A DNA stretch of 64,000 nucleotides from Capitella teleta (lineage: Eukaryota; Annelida; Polychaeta; Capitellidae), in the NCBI GenBank assembly GCA_000328365.1, contig KB308219.1:76457-140456 (forward strand). The letters run 5' to 3'. Below the pieces are notes generated by a model. The model ran no database searches. It saw nothing but the letters and a program-made list of their open reading frames with translations, and was not told where the DNA came from. The number at the start of each line of letters is the position of its first letter. Position 1 is the first letter of the stretch. Both the position numbers and the translations under genes were made by a program. Below are positions 34,716-48,544 of the stretch, one piece after another.

Positions 34716-35670
34716 TCGACGCAAGCGTGTCCACGGAGTTGCGCGTGTAGAGAGACTGATAAGGATCACGTAATGTATAGAAATATTTATGGTAAAAACC
34801 AAAAACTGAGTGAGAGGAATAATGAGGTTCCTGTGTCTAATTATCCGATCAAAATGCATTTTCGTGCGGTCGTTTGAGGTTAACATCTTTTGAGTCTCCA
34901 AAAGGAGCAAAAGTTTGCAATTGGACAACCTGCGATCAAATTTATATAAGTATTCTACGCATTTAGCGCATCACCATTCATTTCTATTCTATATCCTATG
35001 CGATTCTTATCTTATTTACATTGTCTGCAGAACCCATTCACCATTTATATCAAAGAGGGGGTCGTGTTCCATCAATTTTACAATCACGCCACCCTATAAT
35101 ATGCCTCAGGCAGCACCCACCTGGATATACTCTGGCAGAAAACACACAATAAGATTTTAGTGTTTGGGACATCAACCCAAGGAAGCCCAGCATTTGGACA
35201 ACAAAATTTAATCGCACATGTAGAAAGAGAGCGAAGAGGCGTGCCTCGATATTGGATCCTTTTTCATTGAATAACGAGACTGAGAAATGCAGAAAAGAAG
35301 GTAAATGAATCATAACAATGAACAAAATTAATGTGAAAAAAATTGATGCATATACATGTATAAGCATCAATATATTTTGTCTTTTTTTTTACAGAGAAAG
35401 TATTCGATGTAATGGGTTATTTCAATTGAGATGAGATGATTGAACAAAGCTCTCTCTGTGTGGTCGATAAAGGTGTCGTTGCCATACATGCCTAAGTGCC
35501 TTTGATGGGCAAGTAAATCAGGTTAGACATTCTCGGTACACAAGGTCAGAATGTCCTTTTTGCTAGTGCAATTAACGATTTTCTTGGTTACAGCCGATGT
35601 GCTCCCATTTAATGCCATATTTCTTGCTCATTTTAGCCCCTCGGTATTATTTCTTGATTAAAGATGTGTG

Positions 35671-35689
<19 letters not shown>
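34716..35689. other. Non-LINE flank shared by both units
   Basis: Unique-looking sequence downstream of the LINE tail, repeated at 40085-41040. No gene recognised. Its duplication shows that more than the LINE was copied. Confidence 0.6.
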
Positions 35690-35701
<12 letters not shown>

Positions 35702-35768
35702 GTTTGTTTGTTTGTTTGTTTGTTTGTTTGTTTGTTTGTTTGTTTGTTTGTTTTTTGTTTGTTGTTGT
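35690..35768. repeat. (TTTG)n/(GTTTT)n microsatellite at gap edge
   Basis: GTTTT units then about 13 TTTG units, running into the N gap. Confidence 0.9.
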
Positions 35769-35818
35769 NNNNNNNNNNNNNNNNNNNNNNNNNNNNNNNN
35801 NNNNNNNNNNNNNNNNNN
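35769..35818. other. Assembly gap, 50 N
   Basis: The gap falls between a microsatellite (end of unit 1) and the middle of a SINE (start of unit 2), so both edges are repeats. Confidence 0.99.
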
Positions 35819-35825
35819 ATATTGT

Positions 35826-36031
35826 ATTCTTCGGTGACTCTGCAGTGCTGCCCAACTGCGTAACAAGGCCGGGCGCTGTGTACTACTGTCTATGGTGGTA
35901 TGCAGGATAAAGAACCCTTGGAATTTATCGATAAGAGTAGGGGGAAACCCCGGTCCTGGGTCTTCTGTTCTGGCGCCCGTATCATCCGATCGGATTGGGT
36001 GGAGCCGTAAAACCCCATCACTCACTCACTC
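35826..36031 (+). mobile_element. Partial SINE at start of unit 2
   Basis: Nearly identical to 30147-30354, one base changed near the 3' end (GTAAAACC preceded by C, not A). It is followed by CATATTAGCA, the same 3' flank as at 30355. The 5' part is lost in the gap. Confidence 0.85.
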
Positions 36032-36559
36032 ACTCCATATTAGCACGGCTTTAATTGTCCACTCGACTCTCAGAGCTAATAATATTATATCCAGGGCTAG
36101 AAGGAACCGAACTTTACAGTGGTGATGTTGAGGCTCGTCACCGGAGACACAAACACAGTAGAAACATATAAAGTAAACAGCGTAGCAACTATATGGCGAT
36201 GCTGTAATAAGACGACATGAAGCAAAGTTAGTAATAGACAAAGTCAGCTCTTCGCTGCTTCGCACACCGAGAAAGTTCTGGCGTTTCGATTCCGCCAATT
36301 AAGCGTTATAATCATTGCCACAAGCAGTTCACCTACACCTACTTCACCACAGAATCCTTAATTATATCCAGACACATGAATTATATGAATTAAGATTTAA
36401 TCCTTATAGCTAGTTTCGGTGTCGAGAATTTTTGGTCTGCTATTTTTCTCATTTTTCTGCTGTTTTTCGAATTATAAACCCAATGTAAATTGCTTTTACA
36501 ACTAAATCTTTTTTTTTTTTGAATAAACACATTTTTGAATTTGAATTTGAATTTGAAAA

Positions 36560-40090
<3,531 letters not shown>

Positions 40091-41040
40091 GCAAGCGTGT
40101 CCACGGAGTTGCGCGTGTAGAGAGACTGATAAGGATCACGTAATGTATAGAAATATTTATGGTAAAAACCAAAAACTGAGTGAGAGGAATAATGAGGTTC
40201 CTGTGTCTAATTATCCGATCAAAATGCATTTTCGTGCGGTCGTTTGAGGTTAACATCTTTTGAGTCTCCAAAAGGAGCAAAAGTTTGCAATTGGACAACC
40301 TGCGATCAAATTTATATAAGTATTCTACGCATTTAGCGCATCACCATTCATTTCTATTCTATATCCTATGCGATTCTTATCTTATTTACATTGTCTGCAG
40401 AACCCATTCACCATTTATATCAAAGAGGGGGTCGTGTTCCATCAATTTTACAATCACGCCACCCTATAATATGCCTCAGGCAGCACCCACCTGGATATAC
40501 TCTGGCAGAAAACACACAATAAGATTTTAGTGTTTGGGACATCAACCCAAGGAAGCCCAGCATTTGGACAACAAAATTTAATCGCACATGTAGAAAGAGA
40601 GCGAAGAGGGGTGCCTCGATATTGGATCCTTTTTCATTGAATAACGAGACTGAGAAATGCAGAAAAGAAGGTAAATGAATCATAACAATGAACAAAATTA
40701 ATGTGAAAAAAATTGATGCATATACATGTATAAGCATCAATATATTTTGTCTTTTTTTTTACAGAGAAAGTATTCGATGTAATGGGTTATTTCAATTGAG
40801 ATGAGATGATTGAACAAAGCTCTCTCTGTGTGGTCGATAAAGGTGTCGTTGCCATACATGCCTAAGTGCCTTTGATGGGCAAGTAAATCAGGTTAGACAT
40901 TCTCGGTACACAAGGTCAGAATGTCCTTTTTGCTAGTGCAATTAACGATTTTCTTGGTTACAGCCGACGTGCTCCCATTTAATGACATGTTTCTTGCTCA
41001 TTTTAGCTCCTCGGTATTATTTCTTGATTAAAGATGTGTG

Positions 41041-41045
<5 letters not shown>

Positions 41046-41071
<26 letters not shown>

Positions 41072-41163
41072 GTTTGTTTGTTTGTTTTGTTTGTTTGTTT
41101 GTTTGTTTGTTTGTTTGTTTGTTTGTTTGTTTGTTTGTTTGTTTTTTGTTTGTTTGTTTTTTT
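41046..41163. repeat. (TTTG)n microsatellite
   Basis: Long TTTG tract with a few interruptions, ending unit 2. It equals the gap-adjacent tract of unit 1. Confidence 0.9.
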
Positions 41164-42483
41164 TTTACCGAGAATTAACACTATCGTGGTCACTTAGTAT
41201 ATTGTGATATCTTGAATACCACTCAATTATTCCATTCTTGGGTTACATCGTGACATCATTGTCACAATAATCATTGGTTAAGTCAGAACTACTGATAATA
41301 TACAAGTATCCTAGCCCCGACTTAAATAGTCTCCGAGAGATCCACTGAGAGGTTCATGTTTGCGCTATATTTAACTCCTGATGGAAGGGAAAGATAATTA
41401 AGTGAAATTGAAACTTCCATCCAGAAGACGGAAGAGAAACCCCGTATGGTCTTCCCAGGAGGAAGGAAGGCGACGTAGAAAACGTCGTCATATCGCATAT
41501 CGTGTTCTCAGGAAGATAATCAGTCCTACAATTCAGAATGTTTAATGCATGGAAATAATAATATCATGGATCAGAATACAAGTGTACAAGTGATTAAAAG
41601 GTGTATTTCCGTGTGTTTTTTTTTAAAGTTGATTTGAATCCTAGTGTGAGTTTATTTTGTACATGCATGTACATGAATGAGTGTGGTGTTTATACTTTCG
41701 CAAACATAATGCGCGTGACTTCTGTTAATAAATAATACATGCAGGTATTACTAATACGTATAATAATTTTGTTTTAGCAATCTGCGTTAATTACAAATTT
41801 ATATGTATTTTATAAATAATTTGCAAATACATGCATACTGTTTAAGTTTGCATATAAACTTGCATATACATATTCAGTATAATTATGTGCATTGCATAAC
41901 GAGAATTATATAATTATATCTGTACTGTCATTTGTTCAATTAAAAACAATTTTCGGAATTAGTCAGCAGTCAGAGGATAAGATTTAGAAGTGAGTGAATA
42001 ATGCCGTAACGGGTTATTTCTGGCGTCGGGGCTCAGAGACGCAGATTGCTCGGGTGAAAGGAAAAGAACTTCTTTAAGAAAGAGGATCCGAAGCATTGTC
42101 TATTTATCATTGCAAATTATGTCTTATTTGAAATTCTCTAAAGTTTTCTGTGTTTTTCAGTTATTTTTATTCTATGTGTGGCATGAACACAAAATCATAA
42201 AAAAACACAATAAAAACACAATTGATTAATTACCAATTACTTTTATTACACCAAGAAACGAACACCAATATAATTATAAGACAAATTCCACCAAATCAAT
42301 GAACACCAAACCACCAGCACATTTTTTAATATATTTCTGTGTAAATTCTGATCACTCGATCACAACAAATAACACACAAGTGCATGCATGCACACGTTTA
42401 GTAATACATGAGCAGTGCATCTACACTCCGTGCTTCACAAGAAAAGTACAACACGTAATGGACAATAATTAAGAGCCACTTGG
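41164..42483. other. Intergenic, downstream of GPCR
   Basis: No gene recognised. The proximal part should include the GPCR 3' UTR; TTTATT-type words near 42170 and 42240 could be minus-strand poly(A) signals. Confidence 0.4.
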
Positions 42484-43545
42484 TCAGCACGTGCTCTGCG
42501 TGGTCTTGGCAGCAGACCTACTGTCCGCCACTGAGCTGGAGGGATCCAGAGGTGCCACGGCTTTGTTGCGAGTGAACAAAGCGGCCATCTTCTTCCGGAA
42601 TCCCTTGGCAAACACGATGTAGATGAGGAAGTTGGCGGCCGAGTTCAGCATGAGAGCGAGGTGGGGCACGCCCGAGAAGTAGACGAGATCGCCTCCACAC
42701 AGAGCATGCTTCAAGTAAGGATCGTAGATCCACATCAGGATCCGACGGATGGGCGAGAAGGACTGGCAGAGGACGAAGAGCACGACGATCGCAATGGAGG
42801 ACTTGGTGAGGTCCTTGCGCACGTTCTGTGCTCTGTCAGATTTGGCAACGCTGCTCTTTGGGTCGAGGTTGCTAAGAATTTTGATGGACATATAGACCAG
42901 GCTGCCAACTGGGATGATGTAACTCATGAGATAACTCAGGATGATCGAGTAGATTGTCTGGAAAGCGCTGCTTTTTACTAGTGAGGTGCTCACCGGGAAA
43001 AATAAGCCTCGGTCGTTCTTCTTCAGGGTATATAGAAAGAAATTTGGAAAGTAAAACGCAATTGAGATGGCGTATGATGCTAGCGCCAGGCGATTGACCA
43101 TCTGAGGGGTGCAAAGCTGCTTTGACTTGTGGGGAATGCAGACTGCAACGTATCTTTGCCAGGTCAGGATCATGGTAATGAAGGCCGATACTTGGTTGAA
43201 GATGCGAGCCAATTCAAACAAATACACACTACTAATTATATCTTCATTGTAGCCACTCATCCAGCCAAAGACAAACTTACGGAAGCCCATTGCTGGTATG
43301 GTCCCCGCGTAGACAACGAGCAATAAGGAGTCTGCCATAGCGAGCAAACAAAGTGCCTGGACGGTCGACGACTTCTTCCTCTCAGGGGCCATGACCAAAA
43401 CGCTAAGGAAGTTGCCGATGAGGCCGAGGGCGACGAGGAATCCGCCAAAGATCGTCCCGGAGTAGAAGTAGTAGAGAGTGCACGCCCAGGTGTCCACGAA
43501 ACGCTTGCTTGGTGGCAAAGTGGTAGCAGCTGCGGTGGTCTCCAT
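42484..43545 (-). CDS. Rhodopsin-class (class A) GPCR, peptide-receptor-like
   Basis: Single-exon frame of 353 residues with seven hydrophobic segments. Landmarks: GN in TM1 (ALGLIGNFLSVLVM), LAMAD in TM2, TM3 ending TWQRYVAV (WQR in place of the usual DRY, Arg kept), TM6 AIVVLFVLCQSFSPIRRI, and TM7 LNSAANFLIYIVFAKGFRKK (NSAANFLIY in place of NPxxY-like spacing). A basic helix 8 and a Ser/Thr-rich tail follow. The N-terminus is short without a clear signal peptide. The pattern, including CIPHKS after TM3, is closest to FMRFamide-receptor-like invertebrate peptide receptors, but the ligand cannot be told. It has no introns although neighbours have many, suggesting an origin by retroposition or an intronless receptor subfamily. 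A TATA-like TATATGCGTATATA lies about 45 bp upstream of the start. Confidence 0.93.
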   Translation of the reverse strand: METTAAATTLPPSKRFVDTWACTLYYFYSGTIFGGFLVALGLIGNFLSVLVMAPERKKSSTVQALCLLAMADSLLLVVYAGTIPAMGFRKFVFGWMSGYNEDIISSVYLFELARIFNQVSAFITMILTWQRYVAVCIPHKSKQLCTPQMVNRLALASYAISIAFYFPNFFLYTLKKNDRGLFFPVSTSLVKSSAFQTIYSIILSYLMSYIIPVGSLVYMSIKILSNLDPKSSVAKSDRAQNVRKDLTKSSIAIVVLFVLCQSFSPIRRILMWIYDPYLKHALCGGDLVYFSGVPHLALMLNSAANFLIYIVFAKGFRKKMAALFTRNKAVAPLDPSSSVADSRSAAKTTQSTC

Positions 43546-44176
43546 AGTCGACGAGTGATGGTTGAGTCACTGCATGCAACTTGTCTTGTATATACGCATA
43601 TACCGGGAGGGGGGAGGGGTTTGCTCGGAATGGCGTCATACCGAGAATTATAGGGTCATATTGCCCTTGCGGTGGCGCATGCGATCTCCTAGAAGTTGCT
43701 GCTTCTTTTCTGCTGGAAGGGAGGATCTAATTTTTATTCATGCGCAAGTCCTGGAAGGGAGCATGTATCATCAGACATGATTGCATGGCTCATACGTGTG
43801 TTGGCATAGCTGTACAACATTGTACATGTACATTCAGCCGGTTTCTAATCGCCAAAAAGAGGACCGATGCTTACCTCAAGTTCATACCAACGCCCTTTCC
43901 GTGAGGAATAATGTATGTAATCGTGACCAACATAATTATCAATAAGGCAGGTATGGGGAGGTGCTTGTCTAAACTTGTGTTGTCTACATGCATCATGCAT
44001 TTGTGCCGAGTGGATCTAGAGTCCACTATAAATATAATTGTTAAGGAATATACAAGATGTATATAACAGTAGACAAATAAGGCAGATAAAAGGAAAAAGT
44101 ATCCATTTAAGCAGCAAAATTGATTGAATTGTATGCAAAATCGATATTAAATCACAGATAATGAAACAGAAGAAAA
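43546..44176. other. GPCR upstream region
   Basis: Presumed GPCR promoter, with a TATA-like stretch near 43587-43603 on the minus strand. No other feature seen. Confidence 0.4.
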
Positions 44177-45288
44177 TCAACAATTATTACAGTTGCACAA
44201 TTGGTTACAACCACAGTTAGCTTTGAGTTTTCTGAAGCCGATTTGAGTGGAGCCATCCACACTTCTTACAACAGCCCATGCAGTGATCTTCAGAACCCAA
44301 GCAGCCTCACATGGCATCTCATAGAACGGGATTTTAGGAATCTGGATCTGCATGCATCCCGACCGGGGATACCATCCACTTAAAGCTGTCGCCCTGGTAA
44401 CCAAGCAAAGACACTGTGGTGTCGGTTGAAGGGATTGTCACCCTGAAATGGAGGGTGCACGTCCGTGCATGGCCACCTCACCAGAATAGCGTAGACTGTG
44501 GTCTCTGAAGCAGACACCTGGGATGTATATACCTGACATAAGTACAATCAGCTTTGGCGCGTATTAATTCTTCCTGGTGAACCTTATACCAGATATTTGG
44601 GGTCACCGTATCATTCTGAGGCTTCCATGGTTTGCTCGCATAAATAGCCTCACCGTTCACTTTCATCCAGTGTCCAAACTGTCGCAATTGTTCTTCGAAT
44701 ATTGGCATGATCCGATTACCATGCGTTGGTCCAATGTTTATTTGCAAATTACCTCCACAGCTGTCATAATAATGACAACAAAGTTAAAATCATACAATAC
44801 AGACTATGGGTATCTTAATATACCTGACCGTCTCTGCGAGGAGGGTTGTCAATCTGTTAGTTTTAGGTCGTTGTTGAGGATTGCTTTGCATGACCCCTTC
44901 TCCAACGTCATGTCTCTCTCTGCATTGTCTCATTTGTGTCTCTGAAGGATGCCAACAAGTCACAATTTATTGATTGCATAATTGATTGCAGCATCCCTGG
45001 GTTGTATCTATCGTAGCAGGTGTAAGATGCCACCGTTCTTGCGTAATATTGCATAATGGTACTTATGATATACTTGAAAGCTGATATGGCGATACCTCAG
45101 TTGTTGTGCTAGTCAGTTGTATTGAAATTCACACAGTATACTCCTAGCATAATTTTACATCTGATTTAATCCGGAGTTTTAATAAAGAAGCTTGAAGATC
45201 AAGGTCATGGTGGTAATTGAGGCCAATTAATTTCAAAATTATTGATTAATATAATTTTTTTTTTTGAAAAAAAGTCTATATATCGCTC

Positions 45289-45352
<64 letters not shown>

Positions 45353-45900
45353 CGCGGTAGCTGAATAAATGGGCGAATGACATCAAACTACAAAGGGGCA
45401 GATACCTTGTACATTAAAATTTGGAGGTCAAAAATCAAGGTCACAGTGAATTTATAAAGTTTCAGTCAGAGTCGACCCTAGATCATTCATTATTTGAGCT
45501 AAGGCTTTGTAGTTCACACCAAACGATTCAGTGTAATGGGATGTACACGAGGCTTCCACTGACTTCTTGTTTTTCTTTTTCCTTTCTCTTGTTACATGTA
45601 TCGACAGCTTGTCAATGCTACAATATACCACAAAATCGACTCACTTTGCTCAGGACGCTCTGATGATATACATGTAGGCCCACTGATTAGGATCACACAA
45701 TTTCGCAGTGAACTGTTCAGCACATTATCCGTGCTTGAAACCCGGTTTGTAGTTCTTCTGCATGAAGTCAACATAACCTTGGTTCTTGTCATGGATCTAT
45801 TTTTACCAGAACCATTCGCTTTCGAAGCTTGGCACTCGGAGAACAAACCCCAGTGAACAAATATGCGAATTTTGGCTGTGAACGGAATCACTTTGATTTA
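44177..45900 (-). pseudogene. Alpha-L-fucosidase pseudogene (GH29 family)
   Basis: Pieces in family order on the minus strand. 45880-45597: IFVHWGLFS, then in another frame VPSFESEWFW, YVDFMQKNYKPGFKHG, NQWAYMYII, and again in the first frame WYIVALTS. 44936-44823: MTLEKGS then LTTLLAETV in a shifted frame. After an intron (44822-about 44764): [50 protein letters not shown]. 44500-44200: VSLLGYQGDSFKW and, frameshifted, IPKIPFYEMPCEAAW. The middle part with the catalytic region is missing. Several frameshifts and stops make it clearly dead. The living family is a lysosomal or secreted enzyme that removes alpha-L-fucose. Confidence 0.82.
45294..45349. repeat. (GT)n microsatellite
   Basis: About 27 TG units with one A interruption, lying between the two groups of fucosidase pseudogene pieces. 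Confidence 0.95.
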
Positions 45901-46720
45901 ATAAGCATACGTGTCCATCTTTATATGTAGAAAATTAAATAAATCTTGATTGTTTGAAGTGATCAGCCTCTCAACAAATGTCACCCATACATTTATGAAT
46001 TAATTACTATACGTACCGCAGTATAATAAAAACAATTTTAAGCCACGAAAAACATATGTTCTGTGATGAAAAATGATCCGAATTCCCATACTAACGATTT
46101 TGAGGTAACATTTGAAAAAGCCGTTTCTTTGAGGAATTTTCACAAATATCAGATTTTGGTTTCTTGAATGAGAAATTCTGCACATTAAAATTCAATCACA
46201 TCATCACAGTGGCAGTGTTCTTGTCAGTTCAACAATTAGAAATCAAAGCATAGTTGCACACAAATGTTGTCTGTGTTTGAGCTGGATGATGAAGAGAAAG
46301 TTGATTAAATTCTGATGCCAAGCAAGCTATTTAAATTAAGTATTTAAGTATTAAAAAAAATAATTTAGGAACGCCACGTGGTTCATTCATTTCTAGATCT
46401 TGACTGGATTTTTTCAATGCTAGAGATTATATCGATGCATAATACCATACATTGTATTTTTCTAATCATGTTTTTGTTGTTGATTCCAGGTGGATGCCCA
46501 TTGGAATTGAAGAGGAAAATATCTTGTGAATACTCTGTGACTTGAAATACATTCACTGCATCATATTTGCTGATCGATGAGATGCATTCTGTTTCTACAG
46601 AATCCTGCTGATACTCAGCTCACACTTATCGCCCCACACATATTCCTCGTTCCCTAGCTATATATACAATATACTGGTCCGACATTTCAGTTTGCCATTC
46701 TTTATCATTATTCCTCGGTA
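45901..46720. other. Intergenic, nothing recognised
   Basis: AT-rich. I see no coding sequence, RNA gene or repeat boundary. Confidence 0.4.
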
Positions 46721-46723
46721 AAG

Positions 46724-46841
46724 ATCGATGCGCTTGTTAGACTCCAATAATTATAACAACATGTGTATATACTAGTATATGACCATCGATGCGCTTGTTA
46801 GACTCCAATATAACAACATGTGTATATACTAGTATATGACC
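46724..46841. repeat. Two-copy tandem repeat, about 60 bp
   Basis: GATGCGCTTGTTAGACTCCA followed by CAACATGTGTATATACTAGT and ATATGACC occurs twice in a row. The second copy lacks seven bases (AATTATA to ATA difference). A recent tandem duplication. Confidence 0.9.
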
Positions 46842-47279
46842 AGGGAACCAGTGAAAATTCATACTGTATGGCAATACAATACAGACTAACCTATCATGTG
46901 ACTCATATTCCTTGAGGTAGTCGAGGACCTAGGCAATGATAATCACTCGAGAGCGACCCACACAGTCACAAAATTAAGCATCGTAACACTCGTTCGACAC
47001 TTCCACTGACGGGCGGTAGGCTAAATTAGGGCCAGTGTTGGCTGAAAAAAAAAAAAAACAAAAAAAAAAACCTGGTATTTCGGTCACATAGAATGACAAT
47101 CAATGGATTTTACTGAGCGTTAATTTTTGTATTAGACGCAGGAATATATTCATCATGACTGATTATAGAGATATGCCCCATGCCCCATAATAATGATTAT
47201 ACATCACAAGCACATTGTCTCACGAGCAGACGACGACAAAACCACGAGGTCGATCGAAGCGGCCAACTGGGTGTTGCAC
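46842..47279. other. Intergenic with A-rich run
   Basis: Contains an A-rich run at 47044-47070. Nothing else recognised. Confidence 0.4.

Positions 47280-47371
<92 letters not shown>
47280..47371. repeat. (AAT)n microsatellite
   Basis: About 30 perfect AAT units. The flanking TTATTTCGTACAAAAACATGT could be the end of a LINE whose tail is this repeat, but no coding part is visible. Confidence 0.97.
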
Positions 47372-47372
<1 letters not shown>

Positions 47373-47849
47373 TTATTTCGTACAAAAACATGTACAAGAA
47401 AAATGAACGGACAACAATGTCTCGTGCATTTATGAAAAAATCATAACGTTACGCATTCGGCCATAACGGATGGTACCAGTGGGTTCATGTGATTGGATGT
47501 GTTGTTGTTGACCATTTATGGCCCTAATCCTAGAGTACAACCAATTTCGATGTTTGTAGTCATAAAGTTCTACTATCTACATAAAGATATCTGCTTATCA
47601 GTAGGTCGTGAATCTTGAAGTGGTCTGCACTCAATTGCAGACGACGTCAAAATAATGACCTTTCTCGGGTCAAGATCATAACGTCAATAAACATCCTGTC
47701 AATCTGGAATCGACTGTTGTCGCAGTCAAGTATTAATATTATGTCTCCCTCTGATTGACGAACAGTTCCTCAAAGGTTGGTTATAAATTGATTGCTCACG
47801 TATTACACTTCCAAAGCTAATCTCGGCTTTTGATTCATTATGTTTACTC

Positions 47850-48033
47850 GCCTACATAGTATATAATTGGTAATCATACTATAATTATAGCCTCTGGGGA
47901 AACGTCTCTGCCTCTAATTATAGCCCAAACTTTGGCTACAATAAATGAAACCTTTGGTCCAAAGGTTTTATTTATTGTAGCCAAAGTTTGGGCTATAATT
48001 ATAGTATGATTACCAATTATATACTATGTAGGC
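47850..48033. repeat. Long palindrome 1 (fold-back element)
   Basis: GCCTACATAGTATATAATTG at 47850 is matched by its reverse complement ending at 48033. The arms continue through AATCATACTATAATTATAG and CCCAAACTTTGGCTACAATA to a centre near 47958 (ACCTTTGG/CCAAAGGT). The left arm carries an extra 33 bp (about 47891-47923) that partly repeats CTAATTATAGCC. Otherwise pairing looks nearly perfect over about 75 bp per arm. It could fold as a cruciform in DNA or a hairpin in RNA. No coding capacity. Confidence 0.92.
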
Positions 48034-48042
48034 GTACTAATT

Positions 48043-48177
48043 ACAGTACTAATTAGGACTCGGCCTTCACAAATACACGTTGTGACGTACAATAATGAAA
48101 CCTCTGGTCCAAAGTTTGGACCAGAGGTTTCATTATTGTATGTGTATTTGTGAAGGCCGATTCCTAATTAGTACTGT
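48043..48177. repeat. Long palindrome 2 (fold-back element)
   Basis: ACAGTACTAATTAGG at 48043 pairs with CCTAATTAGTACTGT ending 48177. Arms of about 62 bp run through CGGCCTTCACAAATACAC and AATAATGAAACCTCTGGTCC to a centre at 48114. The left arm has a short extra block (GTTGTGACG). The near-centre motif AATGAAACC(T/C)(T/C)TGGTCCAAA is shared with palindrome 1, only 10 bp away, so both probably come from one fold-back family. Confidence 0.92.
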
Positions 48178-48544
48178 GCATATTTATTTAGTGCAGTATA
48201 CAGTAACAGTGTGACTGACCTTAAAGGATTCTCACTACCTAGCGCTATCTAGCTATCTATTGACTGGGCTAGTTATAGCTACACCTATTAAGTATTATAT
48301 TACTAGCTGTATAGTTACCTGCCTGCAGTATCTAGTTCGTGCGTGGTTGACTTACTTGGGGCTGTTGCATCAACCATCTATCTTTTTAAGTACACTCTGC
48401 ACTTATGAAACTTGTTACTGAGGATTAAGAAAATTATATATTAGTGATGCCAAATTCTTGCTTAATTTTAATTAATACAATACTTTATTATTAATACAAT
48501 TATTACAATACTTGAAGTGCATTTTCTCCCTACACAGTCGCATC
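48178..48544. other. ASB gene upstream region
   Basis: Presumed promoter and 5' UTR of the ankyrin/SOCS gene. A CAG acceptor (CCCTACACAG) just before the start codon suggests an upstream non-coding exon that I cannot place. Confidence 0.4.

Larger units (their letters stand above)
30143..35768 (+). repeat. Duplicated unit 1 (SINE 3' part + LINE + flank)
   Basis: This block and 35819-41163 are nearly identical over SINE end, LINE and about 1 kb of non-LINE flank, ending in a TTTG/GTTTT microsatellite. They differ by scattered single bases, a 406-bp indel and microsatellite length. The unit ends at the 50-N gap. Tandem duplication or two haplotypes laid end to end are both possible. Confidence 0.9.

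Noticed and set aside
35668-36125. Frames rich in Phe/Val/Cys and across the N gap
   Set aside because: Translations of the TTTG microsatellite and of N bases; no protein.
47193-47435. Poly-Asn/poly-Ile/poly-Tyr frames
   Set aside because: Translations of the AAT microsatellite in different frames.
46724-48177. CRISPR-like array from repeated units
   Set aside because: Animal nuclear DNA; the repeats are a two-copy tandem, a microsatellite and palindromes, without regular spacers.
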